From Cyanoderma ruficeps (lineage: Eukaryota > Chordata > Aves > Passeriformes > Timaliidae): a stretch of DNA of 64,000 nt. Below the pieces are notes generated by a model. The model did not search any database, was not told where the DNA came from, and saw nothing but the letters and a program-made list of their open reading frames with translations. Where the stretch lies: the NCBI GenBank assembly GCA_008694505.1, contig VZDJ01000052.1:5025722-5089721 (forward strand), given 5' to 3'. Positions 62,441 through 64,000 of the stretch are shown in pieces (the stretch's first letter is position 1; each line of letters begins with the position of its first letter). A program made the position numbers and the translations under genes.

Positions 62441-63515
62441 GCAAGGTTTGGTATGGTTCATTTCGTTGCTCAGCTGTGAAATAATGCAAAGGACTTCTCT
62501 TTTTAAAAGTTCAGACAACTAATTTAATATGTAAACAGTAATTCTTTGGAGAGATAGGTGTGTAATAATAGTGCCATTCTTGTTTAATTGTGGACAGACT
62601 TAAATTTAGCATCGTGTCATAAAAACATGATGCATGCTTTTAATTTGAGGTATAAAAGTGAGTTGAAAAAATGCCTTCCAGGTACTTGAACTGAGTCCTC
62701 GTCTTTGATTTTGCTTAGAGAAAAGTCAGTGGTGGGAATTGGTTTAGAGGATGTGATTCAAATTAATTTCCTTGCAGGAGCCTCGATTCAGGGTGTAATC
62801 TAGAGTTTGGCACTGCTAATAAAGGTGAAGTGTAATTATTTACCAAATGGCACTGAAATGGCATCTATAATAAGGACTAAGCACATGCTGAATTATTTGG
62901 ATAAAGATAACCTGTGCTTTCAGTGTTACTCAATGGGAAAATGCTGTGACTTCCTGTGAGGACCACAGGTTTGTTCAGCTTTCATTTCCCCACTGTGTCT
63001 CCCTCACCTCCTTTTCCAGACTTGGTGTGAATCTCTGAGCCAGATTTGGTGTATCTTAGTAAGAATGAAATGCATATCTCTAGGAGACTAGGATGCTTGC
63101 AAATGGGCAGCTTAATATATTTTTACATCTTATTAATTGCATGTTGTCAAGAAATGGAATTTTGCAACTTCTTTTCTCCTTTCTCTCACTTTTTGTGATT
63201 TATGGTCTCCATTTTGCCCTTTCCCTCTTTTCTGCTGCCTTCGAATTCGCTTCCTGGACTGCAAACGTTTTGTAAGTGTGAAATGTTGAGCAGTGAATCT
63301 CATTTTGCCCTGTTTCCACCCCATTCTGCACTTGATTTACGCTCCAGTGTGCAACCCCACGTTACCAGGCTCCAAAGTGCAGCAGACTTGGCTTTGCACG
63401 TGGCAAAGGCCTTGGGAAGGAAATCAGCCAGCACTCCAGCGAGTTCTTTGTGTGCCAGTGTCACATAAGTCACTGTCCAGAGAAATGGACCTGGAAAATC
63501 CATTTCTTCCTGCAG

Positions 63516-63555
63516 CCATGTAGAGCTGGAAGGGCTGAGCTACAGAGGAACCCAA
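63516..63555 (+). other. Candidate 40-nt exon near the right edge
   Basis: A strong acceptor (CATTTCTTCCTGCAG ending at 63515) is followed by 40 bases and a donor CCCAA|GTAAGA at 63556. Two of the three frames are open across it. A 2-nt or 1-nt split codon would be needed at the boundaries. No clear branch point was identified. Pseudo-exons of this quality are common in vertebrate DNA, so it is only a candidate for an exon of a coding or non-coding transcript that extends past the window. Confidence 0.22.
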
Positions 63556-64000
63556 GTAAGAAATGAAAGCCAGAGTATTCATCATCTGGGCACAGTTTGA
63601 CACTGCTTCGTGGCTTTATTTTTAAAAGGAAAAGAAAGAAAAAACCCTTTCACAAAACTGCAACTCCCAAGCCTTTATCTCCCTCTGCTTGAGAGCTGCT
63701 AGCTTATTTTCTAGAAAAATATCTAAAGTATTTGATGCTAAACTTCCTTTTAGATGAAAATTTGGAGGGGCTTTACCAGATATGTGCAGAAATAATTGTT
63801 GGCAGCAGATGTTTAAGCTTTTCCTAAATGAGGCATTCTTTAACCAGATGATGTAGCTTGTTGTCACTCTGAAATACTGATCTGGAGTCATGAATTCCTA
63901 ATCTGTTCCTGAGGCTCCCACTGCTGGATTCCAGATGTGGAAGATAACATGTTTAAACAGTGCTGCTTCCTTTCCATCCCACAGAGTTTCAGTTCTTTCT

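Larger units (their letters stand above)
61551..64000. other. Non-coding DNA to the window edge
   Basis: Contains the candidate element at 62160-62440 and the candidate exon at 63516-63555. Otherwise nothing recognised. Confidence 0.6.

Noticed and set aside
1..64000. tRNA, rRNA, snRNA, CRISPR array or other structured RNA genes
   Set aside because: I found no GGTTCRANTCC-type B box with a matching A box outside the MIR-like SINE, no rRNA or snRNA landmark sequences, and no regularly spaced direct repeats with unique spacers.

Overview
The window reads as vertebrate nuclear DNA, most likely from a bird and probably a songbird (passerine). The evidence is the repeat content: 5'-truncated CR1 LINE 3' ends with the CATAGAATC/GATTCTATG-type terminus, solo LTRs of songbird endogenous-retrovirus type, and one old MIR-like CORE-SINE. 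The DNA is AT-leaning, CpG-poor and dense in stop codons in all six frames. There are no bacterial features: no operons, ribosome binding sites or CRISPR arrays.

I find no protein-coding gene that I can support. Open reading frames are all shorter than about 160 codons and none resembles a known protein family. The window is best described as an intergenic region (gene desert) or one large intron. Three short stretches have splice-site arrangements good enough to list as candidate exons (35601-35637, 63516-63555, 2536-2584), but none is matched to a gene.

Layout. 1-16300: unannotated single-copy DNA with one TGTT microsatellite near 7.05 kb and a CpG-retaining AT-rich block near 13.2 kb. 16323-16570: a three-copy 81-bp minisatellite. 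16.6-33.8 kb: mostly single-copy AT-rich DNA with several blocks that look like conserved regulatory elements and small tandem repeats near 27.2 and 27.7 kb. 33851-34293: a complete solo LTR on the minus strand, with 8-bp terminal inverted repeats and a CCAG target-site duplication. 40745-40925: a MIR-like SINE. 45049-45105: an isolated CpG cluster. 48097-48212 and about 49012-49735: two antisense CR1 fragments, followed by a GC-richer tract to about 50.6 kb. About 54189-54699: an LTR-like block almost devoid of G on the plus strand, suggestive of G-to-A retroelement editing. 55567-55837: a diverged tandem duplication. 61272-61550: a perfect 29-bp palindrome followed by a five-copy 47-bp minisatellite.

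No genes are present to be linked in a pathway. The functional candidates are cis-regulatory: AT-rich blocks with retained CpGs, homeodomain-type TAAT cores and two octamer sites. These assignments are inference and would be settled by cross-species alignment. I did not find a convincing new biological system. The most unusual items are the G-depleted LTR, the palindrome plus minisatellite pair, and the 37-nt candidate exon with a branch point.
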